A stretch of DNA of 64,000 bases from Sphingosinicella xenopeptidilytica (GCF_042676985.1 NZ_JBHTIK010000005.1:372001-436000); one strand, 5' to 3'. Shown: positions 19,501 to 27,634, counted from the stretch's first letter. Program-made: numbers and translations. Notes: generated from the letters alone by a model not told the origin.

Positions 19501-19903
19501 TCACGATGGCAAGGTGGTGTCCGTAATGGAAGCAACGCCGCTGCACCTGCTCGTCGTCGATGACGATCTTGCCGTCTGCGAGGCGATGACCGTACTCGGC
19601 ACCAGCCGGGGGCACCGCGTGACGACTGCGAACGATCCGGCGGCTGCGCTTGCTCAGGAGGGGCCGTTCGATGTCGCGCTGGTTGATTTCCAGCTTGGCA
19701 GCGACATCGATGGTATCGAACTGATCGGGCGCCTACGCACTTGCCATCCCGGCCTGCGCGCCGCGCTGGTTACAGCGGACCGCAGCCCCGAAACACCGCG
19801 CCGCGCCGCCGCACTTGGTATTCCCGTACTCGCCAAACCGCTCGCCGCGACAACGCTCGATGCCTGGCTTGCAGGCGCAGCGGAGGAGCCCTGCGCCGCC
19901 TGA
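16562..19903 (+). CDS. crbS: CrbS-type hybrid sensor histidine kinase with sodium/solute symporter-like membrane domain
   Basis: The 1,113-residue protein begins with about a dozen hydrophobic segments resembling the SSS (SLC5) transporter family (residues 1 to about 490). It then has a PAS domain (around 600-715, HIDPGVSVVDSDLNLVAWNSRY), a coiled coil, and a HisKA domain with SHDLLQPLHAARLF (His near 768). A HATPase domain follows (NLLSNAVRYTARG, DTGAGIPEDK, GVGLGLAIV), then a C-terminal receiver (LLVVDDDLAV, VALVDFQLG, AKPLA). This is the architecture of CrbS/MxtR, sensors that control acetyl-CoA synthetase and acetate use in gamma-proteobacteria. The adjacent LuxR-type regulator and acs gene support the assignment. 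The ATG at 16562 follows a GGGGAGG ribosome site. Its stop codon abuts that of the convergent regulator with no base between. The signal sensed is not known from the sequence. Confidence 0.88.
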   Translation: MDGLVLFAIAAVYVSALFVLAYWAENRRGRWLKPRYRIPAYTLALAVYCTSWTFYGAVGSAVADGWLYLPIYLGPILVYLFGWRFLERLVATVQREGATSIADFIGSRFGKSRTVAALVTLLALLGTIPYLALQLRSVGTSFAEFTGSSNPGLVMGLTAAMLALFAMLFGTRRYEAAGRNDGVLFAVGVESLVKLTALVAAGVFAAVIFMGLDAPVREAGIAALGETFAPASIGIDFFVITLLSMTAIVCLPRQFYIGVIEAASVQDVGRSRLPFVAYLAITSLVVIPIALAGTALVPRDASADLLVLEMPLAAGADALAILVFIGGFSAATGMAIVESVALSTMVSNDLIAPLLLRSPRWANEVNLGRVMLTIRRVVIVSVMAGALAYTQIIPAGERLAAIGLIAFAAMAQFAPSLVLAVSRAGRDATAAKAGLSTGLLLWAYTLFIPAVVGVDGIAPLAGTLADPTALLGIDGLSPLVHGTLWSLGLNIAVHAIVAARRIRSARVSFDFGDGVARVSDLAGLARLVERFVGSERTAAAFGDAPAGVPVGRGAAQLAERMIAGVVGAPSARSLVGSALSGATFTASDVALMLDESSGSLQFSKDLLAATLEHIDPGVSVVDSDLNLVAWNSRYLDLFDYPPGMVRVGAPVADLIRHNALRGECGPGEVDDHVQRRLDHMRRGHRHSFERVRPDGRVIKTVGGPMPRGGYVMCFTDTTAEAEARAALEQSRAELEIRVVQRTAELSEANVALARATREKTRFLAAASHDLLQPLHAARLFAAALDREVSGSSHVLVDRIDQSIDAAEQLLRTLLDISKLDAGGFEPTITVFQLKPLLHEVAATFQPMAAEKGLTLRISGIDATLETDRTLLRSIVQNLLSNAVRYTARGGIVVGARLRGGRVRIDVVDTGAGIPEDKQDVIFREFERLGTGGEAGVGLGLAIVDRAARRLGATVALASVQGKGSRFSVTFDRAEAEPPAHHDGKVVSVMEATPLHLLVVDDDLAVCEAMTVLGTSRGHRVTTANDPAAALAQEGPFDVALVDFQLGSDIDGIELIGRLRTCHPGLRAALVTADRSPETPRRAAALGIPVLAKPLAATTLDAWLAGAAEEPCAA

Positions 19904-20530
19904 TCAGTGCTTGATACCGATACCGAGTGCTCGTGCCGCAAGCGCGGCCTGGGTGCGGTTGCCGACATCGAGCTTGCGCAGGATCACCGTCATGTGCGCC
20001 TTCACGGTCGCTTCGGTAATGCCGAGATCGAAGGCGATCTGTTTGTTGAGGCGTCCATCGAGAACACCGAGGAGGACGCGGAGCTGGGTGGGCGTCAGTG
20101 CCGCGACGCGCGCCGCGACGTCATCGAGCTCGCCGCTGGCGGGCGCTTCAATGGTTTCCCCGGCAAGCGCGTTCGCAATGGCTCTTTCGATGGTGGCGAG
20201 GTCGCTTTCCTTGCTGACGAAACCCACGGCGCCGAAACGCCGCGCCTCCGCCGCGGCAGACGATGCCTCAGCGCTCGATACCACGAGTATGGGAATGCCT
20301 GGCCGCTCGGCGTGGAGCAGCGCGACGCCCGAATAGCCGGTTGCACCCGGCATGTTGAGATCGAGCAGGATAAGCGCGATGTCCGCGTTAGCCTCCGCCG
20401 CGCGCGATGCGGTGTCGAGCGTTCCCGCCTCGATGATGCGAGCGTCGGGGCGAATACGCGAAGCGGCGAGCGAGAGCGCCTGTCGGAACAGCGGGTGGTC
20501 GTCCGCGATCAGGATGCTCTCGCCTGCCAT
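19904..20530 (-). CDS. crbR: CrbR/ErdR-type LuxR-family response regulator
   Basis: The 208-residue protein has a receiver domain (ILIADDHPLFRQAL; phospho-acceptor Asp57 in LILLDLNMPG; GFVSKES with the conserved Lys). A LuxR-type helix-turn-helix follows at about 142-200 (LTPTQLRVLLGVLDGRLNKQIAFDLGI, then TVKAHMTVILRKLDV). It lies 6 bp downstream of acs on the same strand, with the start at 20530 and the acs stop at 20537. The matching sensor kinase converges on it. The order acs-crbR beside crbS is the setting of the CrbS-CrbR acetate regulon. It is the obvious candidate to bind the paired palindromes upstream of acs at 22562-22595. Confidence 0.87.
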   Translation of the reverse strand: MAGESILIADDHPLFRQALSLAASRIRPDARIIEAGTLDTASRAAEANADIALILLDLNMPGATGYSGVALLHAERPGIPILVVSSAEASSAAAEARRFGAVGFVSKESDLATIERAIANALAGETIEAPASGELDDVAARVAALTPTQLRVLLGVLDGRLNKQIAFDLGITEATVKAHMTVILRKLDVGNRTQAALAARALGIGIKH

Positions 20531-20536
20531 GCAGCC

Positions 20537-22498
20537 TCAACTCTGCCGATTGGCGACGAGGTTCGCAACCACTGACGGATCGGCGAGCGTCGATGTGTCG
20601 CCAAGGTTAGAGACATCGCCTTCGGCGATCTTGCGCAGGATGCGCCGCATGATCTTGCCCGATCGCGTCTTGGGGAGGCCAGCCGCAAACTGGATGGCGT
20701 CCGGAGTCGCGATGGGGCCGATCTCGCGGCGCACCCATTGCACGAGTTCACGGCGCAGGGCTTCGTCACCGGTCTCGTTGGCATTCAGGGTCACATAGGC
20801 GTAGATGCCCTGGCCCTTGAGGTCGTGCGGCATCCCGACGACGGCCGCTTCCGCGACCTTCGCGTGCGCGACGAGCGCGCTTTCGATTTCGGCGGTGCCC
20901 ATGCGGTGACCCGAGACGTTGATCACATCATCGACGCGGCCGGTAATCCAGTAATAGCCATCCACGTCGCGGCGGCAGCCGTCGCCGGTGAAATACTTGC
21001 CTGCATAGGTCGTGAAATAGGTCTGGAAGAAACGCTCGTGATCACCCCAGATCGTGCGTGCCTGCCCCGGCCAGCTGTCGGTGATGACGAGGTTGCCTTC
21101 AGCGGCACCTTCCAGTACCGCGCCCTCGGCATCCACGAGTTCGGGCTTCACACCAAACAGCGGTTTCGTGGCGCTGCCCGGTTTCAGATCGGTCGCGCCC
21201 GGCATCGGCGAGATCATCGCGCCACCGGTTTCCGTCTGCCACCACGTGTCGACGATTGGGCAGCGACCTTCGCCGACGACGCGGTGATACCATTCCCACG
21301 CCTCGGGATTGATCGGCTCGCCTACGGTGCCGAGCAGACGCAGCGACTTGCGGCTGGTGCGCTCCACCCACGTATTGCCCTCGCGCATCAGCGCGCGGAG
21401 CGCGGTTGGCGCAGCGTAAAAGATTTCGACCTGATATTTGTCGATGATGCTCCAGAAGCGGCTGAAGTCAGGATAGTTCGGAATGCCCTCATACATCAGT
21501 GTCGTCGCGCCGTTCGCGAGCGCGCCGTAGACGACATAGGTGTGGCCCGTCACCCAGCCCACGTCCGCCGCGCACCAGAAGACTTCGCCGGGGCGGTAGT
21601 CGAAAACATACTGATGCGTCATCGACGCCCATACGAGATAGCCGGCGGTCGTGTGCAGCACGCCCTTGGGCTTTCCGGTGGAACCGGAGGTGTAGAGGAT
21701 GAACAGCGGGTCTTCCGCGTTCATCGCTTCGGCGACACAGTCCGGCGCGGCAGTAGCCACGGCATCGTGATACCAGATGTCGCGGCCGGCCTTCATGGCG
21801 ACGTTGGTGCCGGTGCGGCGTACCACGATCACCTTTTCAACACTCGTGCAGTGCGCCAGCGCCTCGTCGACGTTGGCCTTCAGCGGCACGCGCTTGCCGC
21901 CGCGCAGACCCTCGTCGGCGGTAATGACGAGTTGGGAATCGCAGTCGGTGATGCGTCCGGCGAGGCTGTCCGGCGAGAAGCCGCCGAACACCACAGAGTG
22001 GATCGCGCCGATGCGCGCGCAGGCGAGCATCGAGGCGGCGGCTTCCGGGATCATCGGCAGGTAGATCGTCACGCGGTCACCCTTGCGGATGCCGTTCGCC
22101 TTCAGCGCATTCGCCAGCCGGCAGACCTCTTCGTAAAGGTCGCGGTAGCTGATGATGCGGCTGTCGCCCGGCTCGTCGCCTTCCCAGATGATGGCGATCG
22201 CGTCGGGTCGTTCGGCGACGTGGCGGTCAAGGCAATTGGCAGAGATGTTGAGCGCGCCGTCCTCGAACCATTTGATGCCGAAATCGGCCTCGGCGAACGA
22301 GGTGTTCTTCACCTTCGTGAACGGAGTGATCCAATCGAGTCGCTGCGCCTCACGTTTCCAGAAGGCGTCTGGATCGCGCGCGGCCTCTGCATAGAAAGCG
22401 TCGTAGGTGTCTGGCTTGATCATGGCGCGTGCGCGCCATTCGGCGGGGACGGAATATGTTGCGGATGCGCTGGCTGCGGATGCGGCGAGACTGGCCAT
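20537..22498 (-). CDS. acs: Acetyl-CoA synthetase (acetate:CoA ligase, AMP-forming)
   Basis: This 653-residue enzyme activates acetate to acetyl-CoA through acetyl-AMP. The adenylate-forming signature YTSGSTGKPKG is present, as are WWQTETGG and the C-terminal TRSGKIMRRIL, whose Lys615 is the residue normally acetylated to switch the enzyme off. Length and the start of the protein (AEWRARAMIKPDTYDAFY) fit Acs. The ATG at 22498 follows GGGAGGAG, while the frame continuing upstream to 23056 crosses the promoter region and is not believed. The gene is cotranscribed with the crbR-like regulator and diverges from the DcaP-type porin gene. Control by CrbS/CrbR is inferred from synteny and from two palindromes 64 bp upstream of the start. 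Confidence 0.96.
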   Translation of the reverse strand: MASLAASAASASATYSVPAEWRARAMIKPDTYDAFYAEAARDPDAFWKREAQRLDWITPFTKVKNTSFAEADFGIKWFEDGALNISANCLDRHVAERPDAIAIIWEGDEPGDSRIISYRDLYEEVCRLANALKANGIRKGDRVTIYLPMIPEAAASMLACARIGAIHSVVFGGFSPDSLAGRITDCDSQLVITADEGLRGGKRVPLKANVDEALAHCTSVEKVIVVRRTGTNVAMKAGRDIWYHDAVATAAPDCVAEAMNAEDPLFILYTSGSTGKPKGVLHTTAGYLVWASMTHQYVFDYRPGEVFWCAADVGWVTGHTYVVYGALANGATTLMYEGIPNYPDFSRFWSIIDKYQVEIFYAAPTALRALMREGNTWVERTSRKSLRLLGTVGEPINPEAWEWYHRVVGEGRCPIVDTWWQTETGGAMISPMPGATDLKPGSATKPLFGVKPELVDAEGAVLEGAAEGNLVITDSWPGQARTIWGDHERFFQTYFTTYAGKYFTGDGCRRDVDGYYWITGRVDDVINVSGHRMGTAEIESALVAHAKVAEAAVVGMPHDLKGQGIYAYVTLNANETGDEALRRELVQWVRREIGPIATPDAIQFAAGLPKTRSGKIMRRILRKIAEGDVSNLGDTSTLADPSVVANLVANRQS

Positions 22499-22561
22499 GA
22501 TGATCTCCTCCCATTCTGTTTGGGGCAGCACATAGGGCAGGGGCGCCCTGCCGCGCATCCT

Positions 22562-22595
22562 CGACCATGGTCGTAGCCGTATTCGACCATGGTCG
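22562..22595. promoter_or_regulatory. Pair of identical 12-bp palindromes between acs and the porin gene; candidate CrbR operator
   Basis: CGACCATGGTCG, a perfect palindrome, occurs at 22562-22573 and again at 22584-22595, centre to centre 22 bp, about two helical turns. The pair lies 64 bp upstream of the acs start (minus strand) and 87 bp upstream of the porin start (plus strand). Such spacing is typical of a site bound cooperatively by dimers. Assignment to CrbR is inference. Confidence 0.55.
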
Positions 22596-22681
22596 GGGTG
22601 TTCCCGCCGCCCGGCCAACGCGATGCTCTGCAGCGTCGGCACTGTCCTGTCAGGGGATCGGCCGCCACTGGGAGGATCGCC

Positions 22682-24046
22682 ATGACCACGCGTTCGCGGC
22701 CCGGCCTTTGCGCCGGCGTTGCCCTGATCGCCCTTGTCGCCGGGCCGGCAAGCGCCGCCGAAAGCCCCGATATCGAAGCGCGCATGAGCGCGATCGAGAG
22801 CCGCATGGCGGCGCTCACCGGCGAGCTTGAAGCCACCCGCGCGGAAAATGCCTCGCTTCGTAGCGAACTCGCCGAGACCCGTGCCAAGGCGCCGCCGGCC
22901 GTCGTTCAAACGGCAGCCGCGCCCGCGGACGGCTTCAAGGTCGGCGGCACGACCGTCAAGATCGGCGGCTTCCTGAAAACGGTCGCGACCTTCAGCCGCT
23001 GGGACGACGGCGACGTTGCAGGCAATTCGCTTGGCCGCGATTTCTATCTGCCGCAAGCAATCCCCGTGGGCGGCACGCGCGAGTCAACCGACAGCGATTT
23101 CTCAGCGAAGCAGACGCGTCTCTGGCTCAACCTTTCGACCGACGTGTCCGGCCACACGCTGAAGGGCTATCTCGAAACCGATTTCCAGACCTCACCGGGC
23201 ACGCAGGGATCGGAACGCACGACGAACGGCTACAACCTCGCGCTGCGCCGCGCCTGGGTCCAGTTCGACAATCTGCTCGTCGGGCAGGACTGGTCGACAT
23301 TCCAGTATGTCGGCGCGCTTCCGGAAAGCACGGATTTCGTCGGCCCCACCGAAGGTACCGTCTTCGTTCGTCAGCCGCTCGTACGCTACACGGCGAAGTT
23401 GACGCCTGCGCTGGCGCTCAGCGTTTCCGCCGAAAACGCCGAGTCCGCGACGATTTCTTCAACATCACCCACCCTCGTTGAAAACGACGATGACCGGATG
23501 CCGGACTTCGTAGCGCGGCTCGCCTACACCGCGCCGTTCGGCGAACTCTCGCTGGCTGGGTTGTTCCGTCAACTCTCGGTGGACAACGGCGCCATCTCCG
23601 ACAAGACGGGGGCATGGGGCGTCAGCGCTGCGGGCAAGATCGTGTTCGGGCCGGGCAAGCGCCACGACATTCGCTTCATGGCGACCTACGGCGATGGCAT
23701 CGGCCGCTACGTGGGCCTGAATTTCGCGCCCGATGCCGTGTACGACGGGCTTCCCGGAGGCACGCTCGAAACGGTGAAGACCTTCGCTGCGCTCGCCGCC
23801 CTGAAGCTCGGCTGGACGCCGACGCTGCGCTCCACCTTCATGGCCGGCTACCAGAACGCCAGCTATCCTTCGCCGGCACCGCTCACGGCGAACGACAAGG
23901 CATGGAGCCTTGCCGCGAATCTCTTCTGGTCGCCCGTGAAGGCGCTCGATCTCGGCGTCGAATACCGCCACGGTGAGCGCGAACTGCTGAATGGCCTTGC
24001 AGGTCAGCTGAGCAGGCTGGAATTTGCTGCAAAATACAATTTCTGA
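22682..24046 (+). CDS. DcaP-family trimeric outer-membrane porin
   Basis: The 454-residue protein has a signal peptide ending AGPASAAES. A coiled-coil stalk follows at about 30-70 (IEARMSAIESRMAALTGELEATRAENASLRSEL). The beta-barrel starts with VKIGGFLKTVATFSRWDDGD and ends in a terminal Phe (LEFAAKYNF). A periplasmic coiled coil followed by a barrel with AWVQFDNLLVGQDWSTF is the DcaP pattern, and these channels admit small carboxylates. The ATG at 22682 follows GGGAGGATCGCC. The gene is followed 18 bp later by an MHS symporter, forming an outer- plus inner-membrane uptake pair. It diverges from acs, so a small organic acid such as acetate is a reasonable but unproved substrate. Confidence 0.88.
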   Translation: MTTRSRPGLCAGVALIALVAGPASAAESPDIEARMSAIESRMAALTGELEATRAENASLRSELAETRAKAPPAVVQTAAAPADGFKVGGTTVKIGGFLKTVATFSRWDDGDVAGNSLGRDFYLPQAIPVGGTRESTDSDFSAKQTRLWLNLSTDVSGHTLKGYLETDFQTSPGTQGSERTTNGYNLALRRAWVQFDNLLVGQDWSTFQYVGALPESTDFVGPTEGTVFVRQPLVRYTAKLTPALALSVSAENAESATISSTSPTLVENDDDRMPDFVARLAYTAPFGELSLAGLFRQLSVDNGAISDKTGAWGVSAAGKIVFGPGKRHDIRFMATYGDGIGRYVGLNFAPDAVYDGLPGGTLETVKTFAALAALKLGWTPTLRSTFMAGYQNASYPSPAPLTANDKAWSLAANLFWSPVKALDLGVEYRHGERELLNGLAGQLSRLEFAAKYNF

Positions 24047-24064
24047 GGGAGAGGAAACAGGGAC

Positions 24065-25732
24065 ATGGCTACGACCTATGACGATGTTCCCAAGCACCAC
24101 AAGGCGACGCAGAGCGAAAAGCTCGTCATCGCCGCGTCGTCGCTTGGCACCGTGTTCGAATGGTATGATTTCTACCTTTACGGCCTTCTGGCGCTCTACA
24201 TCTCGTCGCACTTCTTTTCGGGTGTGAACGAGACGACGGGCTTCATCCTCGCGCTCGCGGCGTTCGCTGCGGGCTTCGCGGTGAGGCCCTTCGGCGCGCT
24301 CGTCTTCGGGCGCATCGGCGATATCGTGGGGCGCAAGAACACGTTCCTCGTCACGATGGGCATCATGGGCCTGTCGACCTTCGCGGTCGGCCTGCTCCCA
24401 TCATACGCCACGATCGGCGTCGCGGCGCCGTTCATCCTTGTTGCGCTCCGGCTGTTGCAGGGCCTCGCGCTCGGTGGCGAATACGGCGGTGCGGCGACTT
24501 ACGTCGCCGAGCACGCGCCCAACCACAAGCGCGGCCTCTACACGAGCTGGATTCAGACCACGGCGACGCTCGGCCTGTTCGCGGCGCTGCTCGTCGTCAT
24601 CGGCATCCGCACCGTCATGGGCGAAGAAGCCTTTGCCGACTGGGGCTGGCGGATTCCGTTCCTCGTTTCGATCATCCTGCTCGCGGTTTCCATGTGGATC
24701 CGTATGCAGCTCTCCGAAAGCCCAGTCTTCCAGAAGATGAAGGACGAAGGGAAGACCTCCAAGGCGCCGCTCACCGAAGCGTTCGGCAAGTGGGGCAATT
24801 TGAAGTGGGTGCTGATCGCACTGATGGGTGCGGTCGCGGGGCAGGCGGTGGTCTGGTACACAGGCCAGTTCTACGCGCTGTTCTTCCTTGAAAAGACGCT
24901 GAAGGTGGACGGCGCGACCGCCAACATCCTCATCGCCATCGCACTTGCTCTCGGCACGCCGTTCTTCATCTTCTTCGGCTGGCTTTCGGACAAGATCGGC
25001 CGCAAGCCGATCATCCTCACCGGCTGCCTGATCGCGGCGCTTACCTACTTCCCGTTGTTCAGTGCGCTTACCAAGGCCGCAAACCCGGCGCTCGCGGCAG
25101 CGTCTGCCGCGTCACCGATCAGCGTGACGGCGAACAAGGCGGAGTGCTCGTTCCAGTTCGACCCGATCGGCAAGAACAAGTTCGACAGCTCGAGCTGCGA
25201 TATCGCCAAGGCCTATCTCGCCAAGGCGGGGCTCAACTACGAGAACGTGGAGGTGCCTGCGGGCACTGTCGCCGAAATCCACATCGGCGGCACCACCATC
25301 GTGGCGCCGAACCCCGCCGAGGTGACCGGGGCGGATCGTGCGGCGGCGATCACCGCCTTCCAGGATCAGGTGAAGAGTGCGCTCGGCGATGCCGGTTACC
25401 CGGCCGCTGCGGATCCGGAGCGGATCGACAAGCCGATGGTCGTGGCGATCCTGTTCTTCCTCGTTTTCCTCGTGACGGCGGTGTACGGTCCGATCGCGGC
25501 GCTTTTGGTTGAACTGTTCCCCAGTCGCATCCGCTACACCTCGATGTCGCTGCCGTATCACATCGGCAACGGCTGGTTCGGCGGCTTCCTGCCGACCACG
25601 GCCTTCGCGATGGTCGCGGCGACGGGCGATATCTACTACGGCCTCTGGTATCCGGTGGTCGTGGCGGTGATCACGCTGGTGATCGGGCTTCTGTTCCTGC
25701 CCGAAACCTTCCGCCGCAACATCGACCAGTAA
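24065..25732 (+). CDS. MHS-family (metabolite:H+ symporter) MFS transporter with periplasmic insert
   Basis: The 555-residue permease has the MHS signatures GTVFEWYDFYLYG at the N-terminus, RPFGALVFGRIGDIVGRKNT between TM2 and TM3, and GLALGGEYGGAATYVAEHAP. The second half repeats the loop motif as WLSDKIGRKP. Between about residues 345 and 460 there is a hydrophilic insert containing two cysteines (KAECSFQF, SSSCDIAKAY), absent from ordinary MFS proteins and possibly folded as a small extracytoplasmic domain. The gene is 18 bp behind the DcaP-type porin gene and ends at a strong terminator. Together with acs across the promoter it suggests proton-coupled uptake of a small carboxylate; the exact substrate is inferred only from context. 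Confidence 0.88.
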   Translation: MATTYDDVPKHHKATQSEKLVIAASSLGTVFEWYDFYLYGLLALYISSHFFSGVNETTGFILALAAFAAGFAVRPFGALVFGRIGDIVGRKNTFLVTMGIMGLSTFAVGLLPSYATIGVAAPFILVALRLLQGLALGGEYGGAATYVAEHAPNHKRGLYTSWIQTTATLGLFAALLVVIGIRTVMGEEAFADWGWRIPFLVSIILLAVSMWIRMQLSESPVFQKMKDEGKTSKAPLTEAFGKWGNLKWVLIALMGAVAGQAVVWYTGQFYALFFLEKTLKVDGATANILIAIALALGTPFFIFFGWLSDKIGRKPIILTGCLIAALTYFPLFSALTKAANPALAAASAASPISVTANKAECSFQFDPIGKNKFDSSSCDIAKAYLAKAGLNYENVEVPAGTVAEIHIGGTTIVAPNPAEVTGADRAAAITAFQDQVKSALGDAGYPAAADPERIDKPMVVAILFFLVFLVTAVYGPIAALLVELFPSRIRYTSMSLPYHIGNGWFGGFLPTTAFAMVAATGDIYYGLWYPVVVAVITLVIGLLFLPETFRRNIDQ

Positions 25733-25753
25733 ACCTGGCTCCTGCATGAAACC

Positions 25754-25783
25754 GGGCGGCGATGGCAGCATCGCCGCCCTTTT
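25754..25783 (+). terminator. Intrinsic terminator after the porin-symporter operon
   Basis: GGGCGGCGATG (25754-25764) pairs perfectly with CATCGCCGCCC (25769-25779) around a GCAG loop and is followed by TTTT. It lies 22 bp after the symporter stop codon. Confidence 0.9.
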
Positions 25784-25852
25784 CTTGCCCGCTTGACTCC
25801 GGCAGGCCGCCCGCCTAAGTCACGCGCCTTCGCAAGCGGCTCTGCCGCCGAT

Positions 25853-25928
25853 GGCCCCTTCGTCTAGCGGTCTAGGACGTCGCCCTCTCACGGCGAAAAC
25901 ACGGGTTCGAGTCCCGTAGGGGTCACCA
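25853..25928 (+). tRNA. tRNA-Glu (anticodon CTC)
   Basis: A complete cloverleaf is visible. The acceptor GGCCCCT pairs with AGGGGTC, and the D-loop carries AGCGGTCTAGGAC. The anticodon stem TCGCC/GGCGA encloses the loop CTCTCAC with anticodon CTC. The T-arm is ACGGG-TTCGAGT-CCCGT, and the 3' end is encoded as ACCA. The 3' end serves as the attachment site of the genomic island that starts here: the last 17 bases are repeated at 43207-43223. Confidence 0.97.
25912..25928 (+). repeat. attL: left copy of 17-bp attachment repeat
   Basis: TCCCGTAGGGGTCACCA forms the 3' end of tRNA-Glu and is repeated exactly at 43207-43223. The integrase gene starts directly downstream. Confidence 0.9.
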
Positions 25929-26020
25929 TAACCCGCCAAATGTCCCAGAAATGGGCAAGAACGGCGGATTTCAGACATTTAGACGTGCTCACTGGTCACA
26001 ATTCTGTGATACAAAGAGGC

Positions 26021-27634
26021 ATGGAAAAGATGGCTGATATGCAACGGCTGCTGAAGCGCGGCGACACCTACCACTATCATCGGCGCGTGCCGCTCCACCT
26101 TGTCGATATAGTCGGCAAGAAATTTGTTCGCCGTGCGCTGGGCACTGACAGCCCCAAGGAAGCGCGCCGCCGCCGTACATTGGAGGACGCCCGCACCGAA
26201 GCAATGTTTCGGGAAGCGGAAAAGGGCATCAAGCCCGGCACCGGGCGCATGTCCGTGTCGCTGGACGCCCTCACCGCCTACGTGCGGGAGACGGTGGAAG
26301 AGATGGACCGCAAGTCATCGGAACGGCTTGCGCTGTCCCCTCCCGCCGATAAGCGGCAATTGGCCGACATGGTGGAGGATGCCCAAGTCCAGCTTGGCAT
26401 CCTGACCGATCCGGGCGACCCACGGCAAGATGAGTTCGTGGCGAAGGTGAGTGACCGCATTGCCCACGCCCACGAGGCGGACCTGACTGACGCCGCGCTT
26501 GTCGCGCAGTTCGCGGAAATCGTGCGGCGGGGCTTGGTGGAAGTCACCCGCCGCCATATCGGGCGGCTGACAAACGAAAACGGCACCGCCTTCCATGATG
26601 CCGCATTTGATCCGGCGCAGCCCCCCGCTGCTGCCAGCATGGCCGCGCTCGATACTGACATTGTGGACGGCTGGGCCGCCGAGCGGAAACCTTCGCAAAA
26701 AGCTGTGGACAGTTGCCGGAGCGAAGCCCGCAAGTTCCTTGCCCATACCGGCCCGAAGGCCGTGGGAGAGATGACGCGGGCGGACGTGCTGACCTACAAG
26801 GCGGCGATGATCGCGGACGGCCAAAGCCCCGCCAACATCAAGACCCGGCTAAGTCGTCTCAACACCGTGCTGGGCTGGGCCGCCGAGAACGGCCACCTTG
26901 ATGCCAACCCCGCCAAGGGCATCACCATCAAGGTGCCGAAGAAGTCCAAGGACAAGCGCCAGCCCTTCGCCCCGGAAGACCTGAACGCGATCTTCGCCGG
27001 TCCCGTTCATGCGGGCGGCGAACGTCCCCTTCGTGGGCGTGGGGATGCCTCCTATTGGCTCCCGCTGCTGGCGCTGTTCAGCGGGGCGCGGCTGGAGGAA
27101 ATGGCCCAGCTTCGTCCCCATGACGTTGCCCGGCACACCTATGCCGATGGCGACGGCCAGACCCGGCAAGGCTGGTTCATCAAGATTGTTGAAGTGGACG
27201 GCGAGGACGGCACCACCGTCAAGACCGTGGACAGCGAACGCCTTGTTCCCGTGCATCCCGTGCTGGAGGAACTTGGCTTCGTCGCGTTCGTGAAGGCCCA
27301 GCAGGACGCTGGACACGCCCGCCTGTTCCACCTGCTGAAGCCGGGAGCCTATGGGCGGCTGGGCAACAAGTGGGGCGAATGGTGGAGCGGCTACATGCGC
27401 GGCACCATCGGCATCACCGACAAGCGCAAGGTTTTCCATTCCTTCCGCCATAGCTTCAAGGACGCGGCCCGGCATTGTGGCCTGCCCGAAGGCGTTACGC
27501 GCCAGATTATGGGCCATAGCGGCGAGGACGTGGCCGACGACTATGGCAACGGCTATTCCCTGTTCCAGCTTGTCGAAGGTATGGCGGCAGTGAAGACCGT
27601 GGGCGTGAACCTGCCCGCGCCGCCGGCCAGTTAA
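26021..27634 (+). CDS. Island integrase, tyrosine recombinase with DUF6538-like N-terminus
   Basis: The protein of about 537 residues has an N-terminal RLLKRGDTYHYHRRVPLHLVDIVG segment, typical of integrases that read a YxYRRRVP-type sequence. A core-binding domain is at about 230-300. The catalytic domain has FSGARLEEMAQL (Arg I), a Lys region near IKVPKKSKDKR, VFHSFRHSFKD (His-x-x-Arg), IMGHSGEDVADDY (second His and the Tyr nucleophile). All catalytic residues look present, so it is probably functional. It lies just downstream of tRNA-Glu, the usual position for an integrase that acts at the tRNA. The frame is open from 25940, but the MEKMADMQ region (starts at 26021, 26030 or 26039) is the likely beginning. 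Confidence 0.9.
   Translation: MEKMADMQRLLKRGDTYHYHRRVPLHLVDIVGKKFVRRALGTDSPKEARRRRTLEDARTEAMFREAEKGIKPGTGRMSVSLDALTAYVRETVEEMDRKSSERLALSPPADKRQLADMVEDAQVQLGILTDPGDPRQDEFVAKVSDRIAHAHEADLTDAALVAQFAEIVRRGLVEVTRRHIGRLTNENGTAFHDAAFDPAQPPAAASMAALDTDIVDGWAAERKPSQKAVDSCRSEARKFLAHTGPKAVGEMTRADVLTYKAAMIADGQSPANIKTRLSRLNTVLGWAAENGHLDANPAKGITIKVPKKSKDKRQPFAPEDLNAIFAGPVHAGGERPLRGRGDASYWLPLLALFSGARLEEMAQLRPHDVARHTYADGDGQTRQGWFIKIVEVDGEDGTTVKTVDSERLVPVHPVLEELGFVAFVKAQQDAGHARLFHLLKPGAYGRLGNKWGEWWSGYMRGTIGITDKRKVFHSFRHSFKDAARHCGLPEGVTRQIMGHSGEDVADDYGNGYSLFQLVEGMAAVKTVGVNLPAPPAS

Noticed and set aside
20738..22576. A 612-codon plus-strand open frame
   Set aside because: It is antisense to acs and shows no domain.
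22499..23056. N-terminal extension of acetyl-CoA synthetase by 186 residues
   Set aside because: It crosses the promoter region and the porin gene; the ATG at 22498 has GGGAGGAG before it and gives the normal family length.
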